A stretch of 5,961 nucleotides of DNA. Origin: Methanobacteriota archaeon (lineage in GTDB: Archaea > Thermoplasmatota > Poseidoniia > Poseidoniales > Thalassarchaeaceae). Within the stretch, counting starts at the first letter, position 1; the number at the start of each line of letters is the position of its first letter. Positions 1-5,961 of this stretch are shown one piece after another. The position numbers were made by a program, and so were the translations under genes. The notes beneath the pieces were generated by a model that saw only the letters and a program-made list of their open reading frames with translations, did not search any database and had not been told where the DNA came from. The DNA is taken from contig PAUH01000010.1 of NCBI GenBank assembly GCA_002712645.1, forward strand, positions 12,150-18,110, read 5' to 3'.

Positions 1-299
1 ACATGAACTGGGTTTTTGGCTCTCTGCCTTAGACGGATGAGTACCAAAATCAATACAGCGGCAGAAGTTGTTGCTCCTGCACTCAAACCCGTGCGTAATG
101 CGTCTGGTATTGATTCAGGATTAGCATCGCCGCCTATCAGGGAGAATATGGTAACTATCACTGCAGCCATGGCGCCAATGACAAGTGCTGCAGTCAATGC
201 ATCCCGTGAAGATGCGCCTGCCATGCACATCCAGCATAGCAACCCAACATGAATTAGCCTGAGTATAGTTGATAGATGCCCGTGATAAGCGGTGGTCAT
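1..299 (-). CDS. Unrecognised multi-helix membrane protein, 5' part only
   Basis: This open frame runs from an ATG at 299 off the left edge, giving 99 complete codons with the C-terminus missing. I do not recognise the family. About three hydrophobic stretches are visible, at roughly residues 9-27, 34-56 and 72-90. The second and third are rich in Ala, Val and Ile, and the third is followed by a basic run (RLRQRAK) that suggests a cytoplasmic face. The codons are rich in GNN triplets, as expected of real coding, whereas the plus-strand frame opposite gives a peptide with no sensible pattern. The ATG at 299 overlaps the start of the divergent DUF2085 gene, so the true start may be internal: Met24 (230) or Met26 (224) would lose the first helix. 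The frame is open upstream to a stop near 360, with no other ATG, GTG or TTG seen. I am fairly sure it codes but cannot name it. Confidence 0.55.
   Translation of the reverse strand, partial: MTTAYHGHLSTILRLIHVGLLCWMCMAGASSRDALTAALVIGAMAAVIVTIFSLIGGDANPESIPDALRTGLSAGATTSAAVLILVLIRLRQRAKNPVH
264..267 (+). promoter_or_regulatory. Possible TATA box for the DUF2085 gene
   Basis: The motif AGTATAGT lies 25-34 bases before the candidate starts GTG 292 and ATG 298. This matches the usual archaeal TATA position if the transcript is leaderless or nearly so. No convincing Shine-Dalgarno sequence precedes either start. The motif lies inside the minus-strand membrane gene if that gene begins at 299. The match is short and could be chance. 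Confidence 0.25.
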
Positions 300-1047
300 G
301 GAGCGGAACGGAGCTGCTGACAGAGTCAGAGAGGGGAAAATAGGTGCTCGTCTTGCTCTAATCGCGGGTTCTTACCTCTTACTGGTATTCGTTACACCTC
401 TAACCATGGAACATGGCGCGATTCCCGATCTCTCTGGAAGAGCGAATTTGATTGACTATGCAACGGTAGATGGATGGGGGTCTTGGGGCAATGCAGATAA
501 TGGAGAGGACTCGCCTGTCGGACATAACCAATTCATGAATGGCGGGGTATTTGCTTGGAGTGAGCATGGGCCTCTGGTGGCTTTCGTATACCTGATAGGG
601 GATCTTAATTGTCATCAGAAGTACGACAGGTCTTACGAGGTAAACGGCAATCAAACAGCCATATGCGCGCGCGATATTGGGATTTTACTTGGTTTTGTGG
701 CAGGAGCGATAATCTGGAGTAGGTTCGGGGTTAATCGCTATAGTATTCGTGATTCGTTTCTGTCGCTCTTACCGGACAAATGGGTAGCGCCACTCTATAG
801 GTCGGACAGGCGACTTATCGCAATGTGGGCAATTATAATCGTAGGATTAGCCCCTACGGGGATAGATGGATTCACACAGCTTCTCACGGGTTATGAGTCA
901 ACCAACATAGTTAGGGTGCTGACGGGTTCTACCGCGGGTGCTGCTCTAGCATGGCTAATTGCGGCTACCATCTGTGCCCGAGGGTCTGACTTTGACGATG
1001 TAGGGGAGGTTCTGCTCCCTGCAAATTCCAAACTCAAGATACGATAG
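298..1047 (+). CDS. DUF2085 family predicted membrane protein
   Basis: This is an integral membrane protein of 249 residues from ATG 298; a GTG at 292 would add two. Two family hallmarks are clear. The first is CHQ at residues 105-107 followed by Arg111-Ser and then CARD at 123-126 with GI..G, which fits the DUF2085 pattern CHQ...RS...CAR..G. The second is IDGFTQLL at about 189-196, followed by EStN..R..TG (200-210), the family's second conserved block. Hydrophobic helices lie at about 18-36, 91-103, 126-141, 174-190 and 205-225. Between the first helix and CHQ is a Gly/Trp/Asn-rich loop (about 40-88), probably external. The function of DUF2085 is unknown. The paired Cys/His residues could bind a metal or form disulfides, but this is inference. 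The gene is convergent with the kinase gene, and their 3' ends overlap by 14 bases (1034-1047). Confidence 0.85.
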   Translation: MERNGAADRVREGKIGARLALIAGSYLLLVFVTPLTMEHGAIPDLSGRANLIDYATVDGWGSWGNADNGEDSPVGHNQFMNGGVFAWSEHGPLVAFVYLIGDLNCHQKYDRSYEVNGNQTAICARDIGILLGFVAGAIIWSRFGVNRYSIRDSFLSLLPDKWVAPLYRSDRRLIAMWAIIIVGLAPTGIDGFTQLLTGYESTNIVRVLTGSTAGAALAWLIAATICARGSDFDDVGEVLLPANSKLKIR

Positions 1048-2365
1048 ATGTCTGAGAATTCCACCAATCGAGAAGGAATTCCTCGTAATTGAGATCTGAA
1101 GAGGCGTCAGGTGCTGGTGATATCGACCTGATTCTTTCTGCAAGAGTGTGCAACTCTCCTTCACTGATCCCCATCTTCATTATTCCCGACATAGCATGCT
1201 TGTAGCTTGTTCTTGGGTTACGTGAACGCCAGAGCCTGATATGGGACCTAATAGGCCAAAGCACGAGCATGAGTGTCCCAAGGGCCATGCCTTCCCTGGT
1301 AACTCTGTAGTGGCTTCCCTCTCCACGTGCTCCAGAGGATTCTCTTATCCAATATCTGGAGTCGGATAAATGGGCAATAACTCGATTTGCATGTCTTCTT
1401 GAAATCAGCCTCGTTGGCCCCATGGCGGACAAGATTTCGTTTAGATCGGCTGCGGAGAGAAGCGATATCGCCCCCATTACTGAGTAAATAGATCTTGAAT
1501 GGATGCTTCTGGGGACACTCTCATCTGCACCTTCACTAATGGAGCCGGAGTGTTTCCGCTCAGCATCACGAATCGTGTGCCATGGAATTATCTGATTCGT
1601 AGATTTGGAGCTGTTCTCAAATCCTGGAAGTTTTGCTTGGCCTGAATTCCACCCGATTATTCGCTTTATAGATCTCAAATCTACATCATTGATATCTACA
1701 TTCTTTGGCTTTGGCCTTGATCGGAGAAATCGTCTGAGCTCGTTTACGACTCTGGATGAGAATTCATCTGCAGACGCATCATTGAGGATCGGGCCAATGA
1801 TTTCAACATCGTCGAATGGCGTGTCCGTAAGTGAATTCCCCGATAATACCTCTGAATAACCCGATCTTATGATTCGTTGAATTTCTAAGGTCTCGAAATA
1901 CTCAGCTTTGCCCGGTGAAGCTTCTCTAAGGCTCCCGCTCTTGATTCTGCGTATGGCGATCTCAGGATCGCAGTCAACCCATATGCAGAGATCCGGCACA
2001 AGTGCTCCTGCATTGAGTGTAGCTACATTGCGTATCCCTATTCCTCCGACCACGCCCTGGTAGACCATCGAAGAGTGTATGTTTCTATCACACACTACGA
2101 CTGAGCCATCCTGTAATCTGGGTAGTATCCAATTCAAACCATGATCTAGGCGGTCTAAGGCGAACAGCTTGGCTTCATGTTGAGGAGGATGTCTTTTCTC
2201 ACGGACTGCGTTGATGGCTGCCCTGCCGAGAGGATGTCGTCTTCTTGGCTCTGCAGTGAGCTCGACCGAGTTGAATCCACGCTCTTTGGCTAGCACCTCG
2301 CTAATGACCGTGGCCGCCAGCCCTTTCCCACTTCCATCGCCACCCTCGATAGTGATCAGATACAT
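1034..2365 (-). CDS. tmk: Thymidylate kinase (dTMP kinase) with C-terminal winged-helix-like extension
   Basis: The first ~212 of 443 residues look like dTMP kinase, which phosphorylates dTMP to dTDP with ATP in the cytoplasm. Visible motifs are a P-loop EGGDGSGKG (7-15), TAEP (37-40, the TREP counterpart) followed by PLG, DRNIHSS..YQ (93-103, the DRY/H..S..YQ motif), PDLCIWVDCDP (124-134), and a LID region about 142-155 with Arg147. The P-loop is unusual: the Lys is followed by Gly-Leu, where the family normally has at least one Ser/Thr. A normal dTMP kinase is about 200-215 residues long, so about 230 are extra. Residues 213-287 are a polar linker. Residues about 288-366 resemble a winged helix: helices, S.RHANRVI..L, a Gly-rich wing, then YRVTREG (353-359) as in PadR/MarR-like domains. 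An amphipathic tail ends in acidic and Trp residues. The gene starts one base after the upstream stop, with GGAG at 2370-2373 four bases before ATG, so it is coupled. The kinase call is strong; the DNA-binding role is inferred. Confidence 0.87.
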   Translation of the reverse strand: MYLITIEGGDGSGKGLAATVISEVLAKERGFNSVELTAEPRRRHPLGRAAINAVREKRHPPQHEAKLFALDRLDHGLNWILPRLQDGSVVVCDRNIHSSMVYQGVVGGIGIRNVATLNAGALVPDLCIWVDCDPEIAIRRIKSGSLREASPGKAEYFETLEIQRIIRSGYSEVLSGNSLTDTPFDDVEIIGPILNDASADEFSSRVVNELRRFLRSRPKPKNVDINDVDLRSIKRIIGWNSGQAKLPGFENSSKSTNQIIPWHTIRDAERKHSGSISEGADESVPRSIHSRSIYSVMGAISLLSAADLNEILSAMGPTRLISRRHANRVIAHLSDSRYWIRESSGARGEGSHYRVTREGMALGTLMLVLWPIRSHIRLWRSRNPRTSYKHAMSGIMKMGISEGELHTLAERIRSISPAPDASSDLNYEEFLLDWWNSQTSIVS

Positions 2366-2366
2366 G

Positions 2367-3143
2367 TCACTCCACCTGTGATGCGTCTACGGCTATCTCA
2401 GCTACCTGGTCGGGCTTTTTCTCAAATTGGACGCGTGTGCTGGATATGATCGCCATCCCCAGCAGTATCATGAATGGCCCAATGAACACCCCTCCTCGGC
2501 TCCACAGTCCAATGAAAGCGAATACCTGGGTTCTCCGATATGCCTTGCCCTGATAGCCGCTTACAGATGCGGAGATCCCTGCAAGGCCTGCAAGAATAGT
2601 TCCGAATGCGATTAAAGTTCCCAGTAGGGCTGCATCGTCCAAGTGGCTCTCTCCTCGAAGATCGATTACGTCTGAGGAACCATTTCCTTGAGACATTGAT
2701 ATCACAATCTGTGATGAGTCCCCTGGGACCAATATTCGATATTCAGAGATCTTGCCCTCCATATCCACTTCCAAACGCATATCATCCCGTTCCACCTCAT
2801 TGAATGAGAACCTGCCGGATGAGTCCGATAGGATAGGGCCTCTGACTACTGAACCATCCATATCAAAGAGTGTCAGAGTGGCATTTCCTATTGGTTCGCC
2901 TCCTTCCTTGTCGTTTTCTAATGCCTCGATTACCATGCCGTTCAGAGTAGCGGTTCTGTCAGATGCAGAGTCATCCAAAAGGTCTGAGGGATTTACCGAA
3001 ATTAATAGCAAACCGAGAACTACGCCCATGGTTGAGCCTATTCCGATCAAGAATGATCCAGCCTTTCTTGCTGCAGGATCTGCACGGATTTGGTCCCGCC
3101 ACTCAATGACCCCCTCGGTGACACGCTCACGGACCATGTTCAT
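2367..3143 (-). CDS. Membrane protein with external carboxypeptidase-regulatory-like beta-sandwich domain
   Basis: This 258-residue protein has a charged cytoplasmic N-terminus (1-28), a helix at about 30-50, and an external region at about 52-168. A second helix lies at about 170-193, followed by a short basic loop (QGKAYRRTQ) and a hydrophobic stretch at about 206-236, then a charged tail. Residues about 63-150 carry the pattern of a CarboxypepD_reg-like fold: G.V at 69-71, then PIGNATLTLFD..G (84-97), SDSSGRFSF (106-114) and a closing beta segment near 137-150. Such domains usually act as binding or structural modules on the cell surface. I recognise no catalytic residues and do not know the function. 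Its ATG overlaps the TGA of the cyclotransferase gene by 4 bases. An alternative ATG is Met3 (3137), with GAGG about 10 bases ahead at 3148-3151. The kinase gene follows one base after its stop. Confidence 0.75.
   Translation of the reverse strand: MNMVRERVTEGVIEWRDQIRADPAARKAGSFLIGIGSTMGVVLGLLLISVNPSDLLDDSASDRTATLNGMVIEALENDKEGGEPIGNATLTLFDMDGSVVRGPILSDSSGRFSFNEVERDDMRLEVDMEGKISEYRILVPGDSSQIVISMSQGNGSSDVIDLRGESHLDDAALLGTLIAFGTILAGLAGISASVSGYQGKAYRRTQVFAFIGLWSRGGVFIGPFMILLGMAIISSTRVQFEKKPDQVAEIAVDASQVE
2694..2957 (-). other. CarboxypepD_reg-like domain within the membrane protein
   Basis: Residues about 63-150 of the 258-residue membrane protein show a beta-rich repeat pattern. It has an opening G.V strand, a P.GNATLTL strand, a D.DG turn, a SD..GRFSF strand pair and a final hydrophobic strand before a Gly/Ser linker. 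The segment lies between two helices, so it should face outward. Boundaries are estimated by eye. Confidence 0.55.
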
Positions 3144-4090
3144 TCGTCCTCATTGTACGCCGATAAGGATGGTGGGGGCTGGTTCAGAGATACGGCTACA
3201 GCAAAAGTTACCAATATCGCGAGAGATATCATCAGGAGACTGTTTCTCGAGGCTATTGAATCGAACAGAGAGTCTTCAATATCTCGTGAATCCTCGTTTT
3301 GATCGGTCTCGTATAACTCAATGAGGTGCATAGTTGTCCAATTCTTACCTGTTACCCAGAATCCTTGTCTTTCTTCATCCCATGCAATTCCATTGAGGAC
3401 TTCATTCCTATCACCGGAAGTGCCGGATGGTAGAGTAGACAGGTCCAGGGTGGCGATTAATGCGCCGTCATTGGCTGAGATAACATGCATGAAAGGCGAC
3501 ATCCACTGATTTGCATATATCTTATCTCCGACGCACTCAAGTTCATTCAAGTTCGAAATATCTGAGTTGTTCGATCTTACTTGAATTGACCCGGTTGGCT
3601 CCAATGTTAGGGGGTCTAGTATCGAAAGCTGGTTTGTCCCATCTGAAACCATTATTCTGTCTTCGAAAGAACACATCCCCCACCCCTCTCCTTCGAGATT
3701 GTACTGATTACTCTGATTGAATGTATCTCGTTCGAATTCTAGAATCAATCCTGCCTTCCAAGTCAAAACAAGTATCCTATCATCAATCAACGTCAGGCCC
3801 TCGCCGAAGAATGAGTCGTTCAGATCATAGGACCTAATTAAGGATCCATTTTCCACCGATATCTCCCTCACCTGAGAGTGCCCGTAGAGACCCGTTGATT
3901 CGAACATCCTGCCATCTTGCATCTCAAGTCCTTGCGTGAATGCAGAATCGTCATGCTGAATCGTGGAAACAAGATTGTGGCCCAACGTTGCAGAAACTGA
4001 TGTTGACAAGATAATCAGCAGGCTGAGTAGTATGGCGGCCGGATGCAGGACATTGGACGTGGACGCCATATCGTCCGAACGACGCTCCAT
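3140..4090 (-). CDS. Membrane-anchored glutaminyl-peptide cyclotransferase (plant-type, beta-propeller)
   Basis: This enzyme family turns N-terminal glutamine of peptides into pyroglutamate, releasing ammonia. The 316-residue protein carries almost every landmark of the plant/bacterial beta-propeller family: FTQGLE (51-56), ESTGLYG (64-70), FGEGLT (95-100), LTWK (109-112), GEGWG (134-138), SDGT (149-152), LNELE (181-185), IYANQW (191-196), LNGIAW (232-237) and VTGKNW (246-251). A hydrophobic N-terminal segment (about 16-36) is a signal peptide or anchor, and a C-terminal helix (about 284-303) with a short polar acidic tail would fix it in the membrane with the propeller outside. The C-terminal anchor is unusual as far as I know. 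It is first in a three-gene operon and ends in a 4-base ATGA overlap with the next gene. The start is uncertain: ATG 4090, or Met8 at 4069, which has a TTTTAA box about 27-32 bases upstream and would suit a leaderless transcript. Confidence 0.92.
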   Translation of the reverse strand: MERRSDDMASTSNVLHPAAILLSLLIILSTSVSATLGHNLVSTIQHDDSAFTQGLEMQDGRMFESTGLYGHSQVREISVENGSLIRSYDLNDSFFGEGLTLIDDRILVLTWKAGLILEFERDTFNQSNQYNLEGEGWGMCSFEDRIMVSDGTNQLSILDPLTLEPTGSIQVRSNNSDISNLNELECVGDKIYANQWMSPFMHVISANDGALIATLDLSTLPSGTSGDRNEVLNGIAWDEERQGFWVTGKNWTTMHLIELYETDQNEDSRDIEDSLFDSIASRNSLLMISLAILVTFAVAVSLNQPPPSLSAYNEDE

Positions 4091-4095
4091 CGATG

Positions 4096-4101
4096 TTAAA
4101 A
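4096..4101 (-). promoter_or_regulatory. Candidate TATA box for the cyclotransferase operon
   Basis: On the minus strand this reads TTTTAA within CTTTTAACA. It ends 27 bases before the ATG at 4069 (Met8), the classic archaeal spacing for a leaderless start. It lies too close to the ATG at 4090 to serve that start. A weaker alternative, TTTCATA at 4116-4122, sits about 29 bases before 4090. On the plus strand the same bases read TTAAAA and lie 39-44 bases before the peptidase ATG, so the element may serve both directions. Confidence 0.4.
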
Positions 4102-4130
4102 GTCGCCTGTAAAGGTATGAAATGCTGTAA

Positions 4131-4135
4131 GGAGG
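4131..4135 (+). promoter_or_regulatory. Shine-Dalgarno site of the peptidase gene
   Basis: GGAGG lies four bases before the ATG at 4140. An in-frame TAA at 4128-4130 rules out an upstream start, so this site supports 4140 as the initiation codon. The kinase gene has a similar GGAG with the same four-base spacing, which supports use of such short-spaced sites in this genome. Confidence 0.5.
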
Positions 4136-4139
4136 CGGT

Positions 4140-5961
4140 ATGCTGACTGGTTATCGACATCGGAACAAAACACCGCCATTTGTTTTGGTGTTAATCCTCC
4201 TGACCTCGTCACTATTTGCCCCTATATCTGCAGCGGTTTTTGAAGAGCCTGTGACCCATGAATCAGAAGAGCCGTCGAAGGCTCATGAGAATGGTCGATA
4301 CTATCCTGGAACCGGGTCTGCGGTCTCCTCCGGATACATACCGCTCAAGACACAATGGGCTGATGACGGTTTCCCTGGGCGCGTGGATACTCTAAGCATC
4401 ACAAATTCAAGGTCCCAAATACGGTCTTGTGCCAATGCGCACCAAGAAGGGGATTCTGTTACGATCAACCAAGGCAGTGAATCCACTGATGCAACTGTAG
4501 CGAAAGTGGGAGCAGGCATAGCCATACTAGTTGAAGTTGGAGTATCTATTCCAGCAACAACTCTGAATGATATCTCAACTACATGGGACAATACCATTCA
4601 ACCAACTGTCACATCTTACTTCGGATCTATTCCGGATATTGATGATACGTGCACTGTAGAGCTTCTGATCCTCTCAATCGATGGCGGAGGGGGAATTGGT
4701 GGCTATTTCAATCCATCAATGTCTTCAGGTAGGGAGATAATCTTCATGGATTCGGAAGACCTCTCTTGGAGAAATACGATCATCTCACATGAGTTTGCAC
4801 ACCTTTTGCACTCTGCAAGAGACCCGGGGGAGTACATTTGGATCGATGAGGGGGCAGCCGATATGGCGGCATATCTGACATTTGGACTGACTAATACCTT
4901 GATCGGTCATGCCAATGGCTGGACAGAGTCATCCAACATGTCGGTGAGATGGTGGAATCAGAGAAATGGCGACTATGGTGCTGGTTTCCTCATGATGCTG
5001 TACGTCGTAGATACCATGGGGGGTTCGAACGCTTTCCAACGGCTCATCGCAGACTCAGCAAAAGGTGGCCAGGGCATAGTCAATCTCGCACTTGCACCAG
5101 AGCCGGGTGCGACGCCCGTTGGTACGACCTTCTCGGATATCTTTGCCAATTTCTCGGCCGCTGCGACCTTGGATAGTAATCAACTAGGGCTTGGTTTCAG
5201 CAATCTTGATCTGGCATTCGGTTGCTCGAGCACGATATGTCGAGTACAGTACAGCGGTTTCAACGATACATGGTCGGAAATGGCCAGAAGTGGCATTCAG
5301 GAAATCGAGGGATGGGGCATTCGTGCATACAGATACACAGGAGGCACTGGTGCACAGTTGAGTATCAGAGTTCAGCCATCTGAATCTGGCTTCATGGGAT
5401 CCCTTCTTCAGCGAGACTCCTCGACTGGAACATGGTCAATAACGAACATGGTCGTGGATCCGACTAGTTCTGATCTCCTGGGATTGGTCCAATCATTCGG
5501 AGGAGATGTTGATGACGTATGGGTGATAGTTAGATTCGAGAGTTCGATTGGAGATTGCGACTATGCATATGCAAGTTGTGGCCCTCTGCCGCCAGAGGGA
5601 TATCCGACAGCCTCCATGGAAGTATTTGCTCAACTCATAACTGATCCCGCAGAAATTAGCATATCGGAATCCATCACGTTCGATCGGGATGGGGATGGCA
5701 ATGACGACTCCGTTGAAATGGGATATCAAGTTCTTTCCCAGGCATTTTATGAACGCGTTGACGTCTTGCTCGAGGCAATTGACTCCGATGGCGAAGTAGT
5801 GTCTAGTTCTACTAACAAGATGATTGCAGGAAACAGCAACCCAGTGGAAGGACGCTTCTGGTTCACGCCTCCCTCGGATGGTGACTGGACATTCAGACTG
5901 AGTCTCATTGACGGGGATGGATCGGAAGTAGACCAAGTACTGGGATACCAAGAAAATCTTT
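4140..5961 (+). CDS. Secreted HExxH...E zinc metallopeptidase, 3' end missing
   Basis: The open frame runs from ATG 4140 beyond the right edge, with 607 complete codons visible. Residues 1-31 form a signal peptide: basic RHRNK (6-10), a hydrophobic core (14-27) and a likely cut after ISA (29-31). The catalytic centre is HEFAH (217-221), whose two His bind zinc and whose Glu is the general base. WIDEG (234-238) supplies a probable third ligand, Glu237, 16 residues on. This is a gluzincin-like arrangement and resembles the M30 (hyicolysin-like) group, though I am not sure of the family. The six Cys at 97, 171, 362, 367, 473 and 480 are an even number and include two close pairs, which fits disulfides outside the cell. 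An EF-hand-like calcium loop lies at 515-526, in a region that looks like C-terminal beta-sandwich domains. It is divergent from the cyclotransferase operon. Its substrate is unknown. Confidence 0.85.
   Translation, partial: MLTGYRHRNKTPPFVLVLILLTSSLFAPISAAVFEEPVTHESEEPSKAHENGRYYPGTGSAVSSGYIPLKTQWADDGFPGRVDTLSITNSRSQIRSCANAHQEGDSVTINQGSESTDATVAKVGAGIAILVEVGVSIPATTLNDISTTWDNTIQPTVTSYFGSIPDIDDTCTVELLILSIDGGGGIGGYFNPSMSSGREIIFMDSEDLSWRNTIISHEFAHLLHSARDPGEYIWIDEGAADMAAYLTFGLTNTLIGHANGWTESSNMSVRWWNQRNGDYGAGFLMMLYVVDTMGGSNAFQRLIADSAKGGQGIVNLALAPEPGATPVGTTFSDIFANFSAAATLDSNQLGLGFSNLDLAFGCSSTICRVQYSGFNDTWSEMARSGIQEIEGWGIRAYRYTGGTGAQLSIRVQPSESGFMGSLLQRDSSTGTWSITNMVVDPTSSDLLGLVQSFGGDVDDVWVIVRFESSIGDCDYAYASCGPLPPEGYPTASMEVFAQLITDPAEISISESITFDRDGDGNDDSVEMGYQVLSQAFYERVDVLLEAIDSDGEVVSSSTNKMIAGNSNPVEGRFWFTPPSDGDWTFRLSLIDGDGSEVDQVLGYQENL
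4788..4850 (+). other. Zinc-binding active site HExxH + Glu of the peptidase
   Basis: These bases encode HEFAH (residues 217-221) through Glu237 in WIDEG. His217 and His221 should bind zinc, Glu218 should activate water, and Glu237 is the likely third ligand. The ..DEG.AD.AA. context after the Trp is common in gluzincin peptidases. The roles are assigned by motif only. Confidence 0.75.
5682..5717 (+). other. EF-hand-like calcium-binding loop in the peptidase
   Basis: Residues 515-526 read DRDGDGNDDSVE. Positions 1, 3, 5, 7, 9 and 12 of a canonical 12-residue loop are Asp515, Asp517, Asp519, Asn521, Asp523 and Glu526, a full set of calcium ligands. Such loops occur in dockerin and thrombospondin type-3-like repeats of secreted proteins. 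Only one copy is visible before the window ends. Confidence 0.65.

Noticed and set aside
16..252. Plus-strand open frame of 78 codons at the left edge
   Set aside because: It lies opposite the minus-strand membrane protein, which has clear hydrophobic helices and GNN-rich codons. The plus-strand peptide has no domain pattern.
1074..1083. Perfect 10-base palindrome AGGAATTCCT near the 3' end of the kinase gene
   Set aside because: It lies within coding sequence, has no spacer or T-run for a terminator, and is short enough to arise by chance.
1700..1760. Possibility that the kinase and winged-helix parts are two genes joined by an error
   Set aside because: The frame is continuous, with no stop, no ribosome-binding site and no good internal start near the junction. 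A single fused frame is the simpler reading, though a sequencing error cannot be fully excluded.
1605..1859. Plus-strand open frame of 84 codons
   Set aside because: It is antisense to the linker of the kinase fusion, with a Ser-rich product lacking any pattern.
2752..3324. Plus-strand open frame of 190 codons
   Set aside because: It lies antisense to the beta-sandwich membrane protein and the end of the cyclotransferase, both with recognisable features. The product is Ser/Arg/Pro-rich with no fold signature.
4301..4597. Minus-strand open frame of 98 codons
   Set aside because: It overlaps the peptidase N-terminal region in antisense and shows no motif or plausible start signal.
5493..5951. 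Minus-strand open frame of 152 codons
   Set aside because: It is antisense to the secreted peptidase frame, which includes the EF-hand-like loop and stays open throughout. The antisense product has no recognisable motif.

Overview
The window reads as a compact archaeal chromosome segment. The likeliest source is a marine Group II euryarchaeote (Poseidoniales type) or a close relative, though I cannot prove this without a search. Pointers are the dense gene packing, A/T-rich TATA-like boxes about 25-30 bases before start codons, small membrane proteins, a secreted peptidase, and a membrane protein carrying a carboxypeptidase-regulatory-like domain. Nothing points to a phage, plasmid, insertion sequence, CRISPR array or RNA gene. 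The taxonomic call is inference.

Layout, left to right: (1) the 5' part of an unrecognised three-helix membrane protein on the minus strand, running off the left edge (1-299). (2) A DUF2085 family membrane protein on the plus strand (298-1047), whose start sits on top of the start of the minus-strand gene. (3) A three-gene minus-strand operon, read from right to left: a membrane-anchored plant-type glutaminyl-peptide cyclotransferase (4090-3140), a membrane protein with an external beta-sandwich domain (3143-2367), and a thymidylate kinase fused to a C-terminal winged-helix-like domain (2365-1034). The first two genes overlap by 4 bases (ATGA) and the last two are separated by one base, so all three are almost certainly co-transcribed. 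(4) A divergent plus-strand gene from 4140 for a secreted HExxH...E zinc metallopeptidase with an EF-hand-like calcium loop, running off the right edge. It is the longest gene here, with 607 codons visible.

The right half reads as a cell-surface and secretion module. The cyclotransferase would cap N-terminal Gln residues of exported proteins as pyroglutamate, and the divergent neighbour is an exported protease. The two face away from each other across about 50-70 bases of shared regulatory DNA. The odd member is the thymidylate kinase. It has a variant Walker A loop (GK followed by Gly-Leu rather than a hydroxyl residue) and about 230 extra C-terminal residues with a winged-helix signature, and it is translationally coupled to membrane and secretion genes. 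This is the most unusual feature of the window. No stretch longer than about 70 bases lacks a gene.
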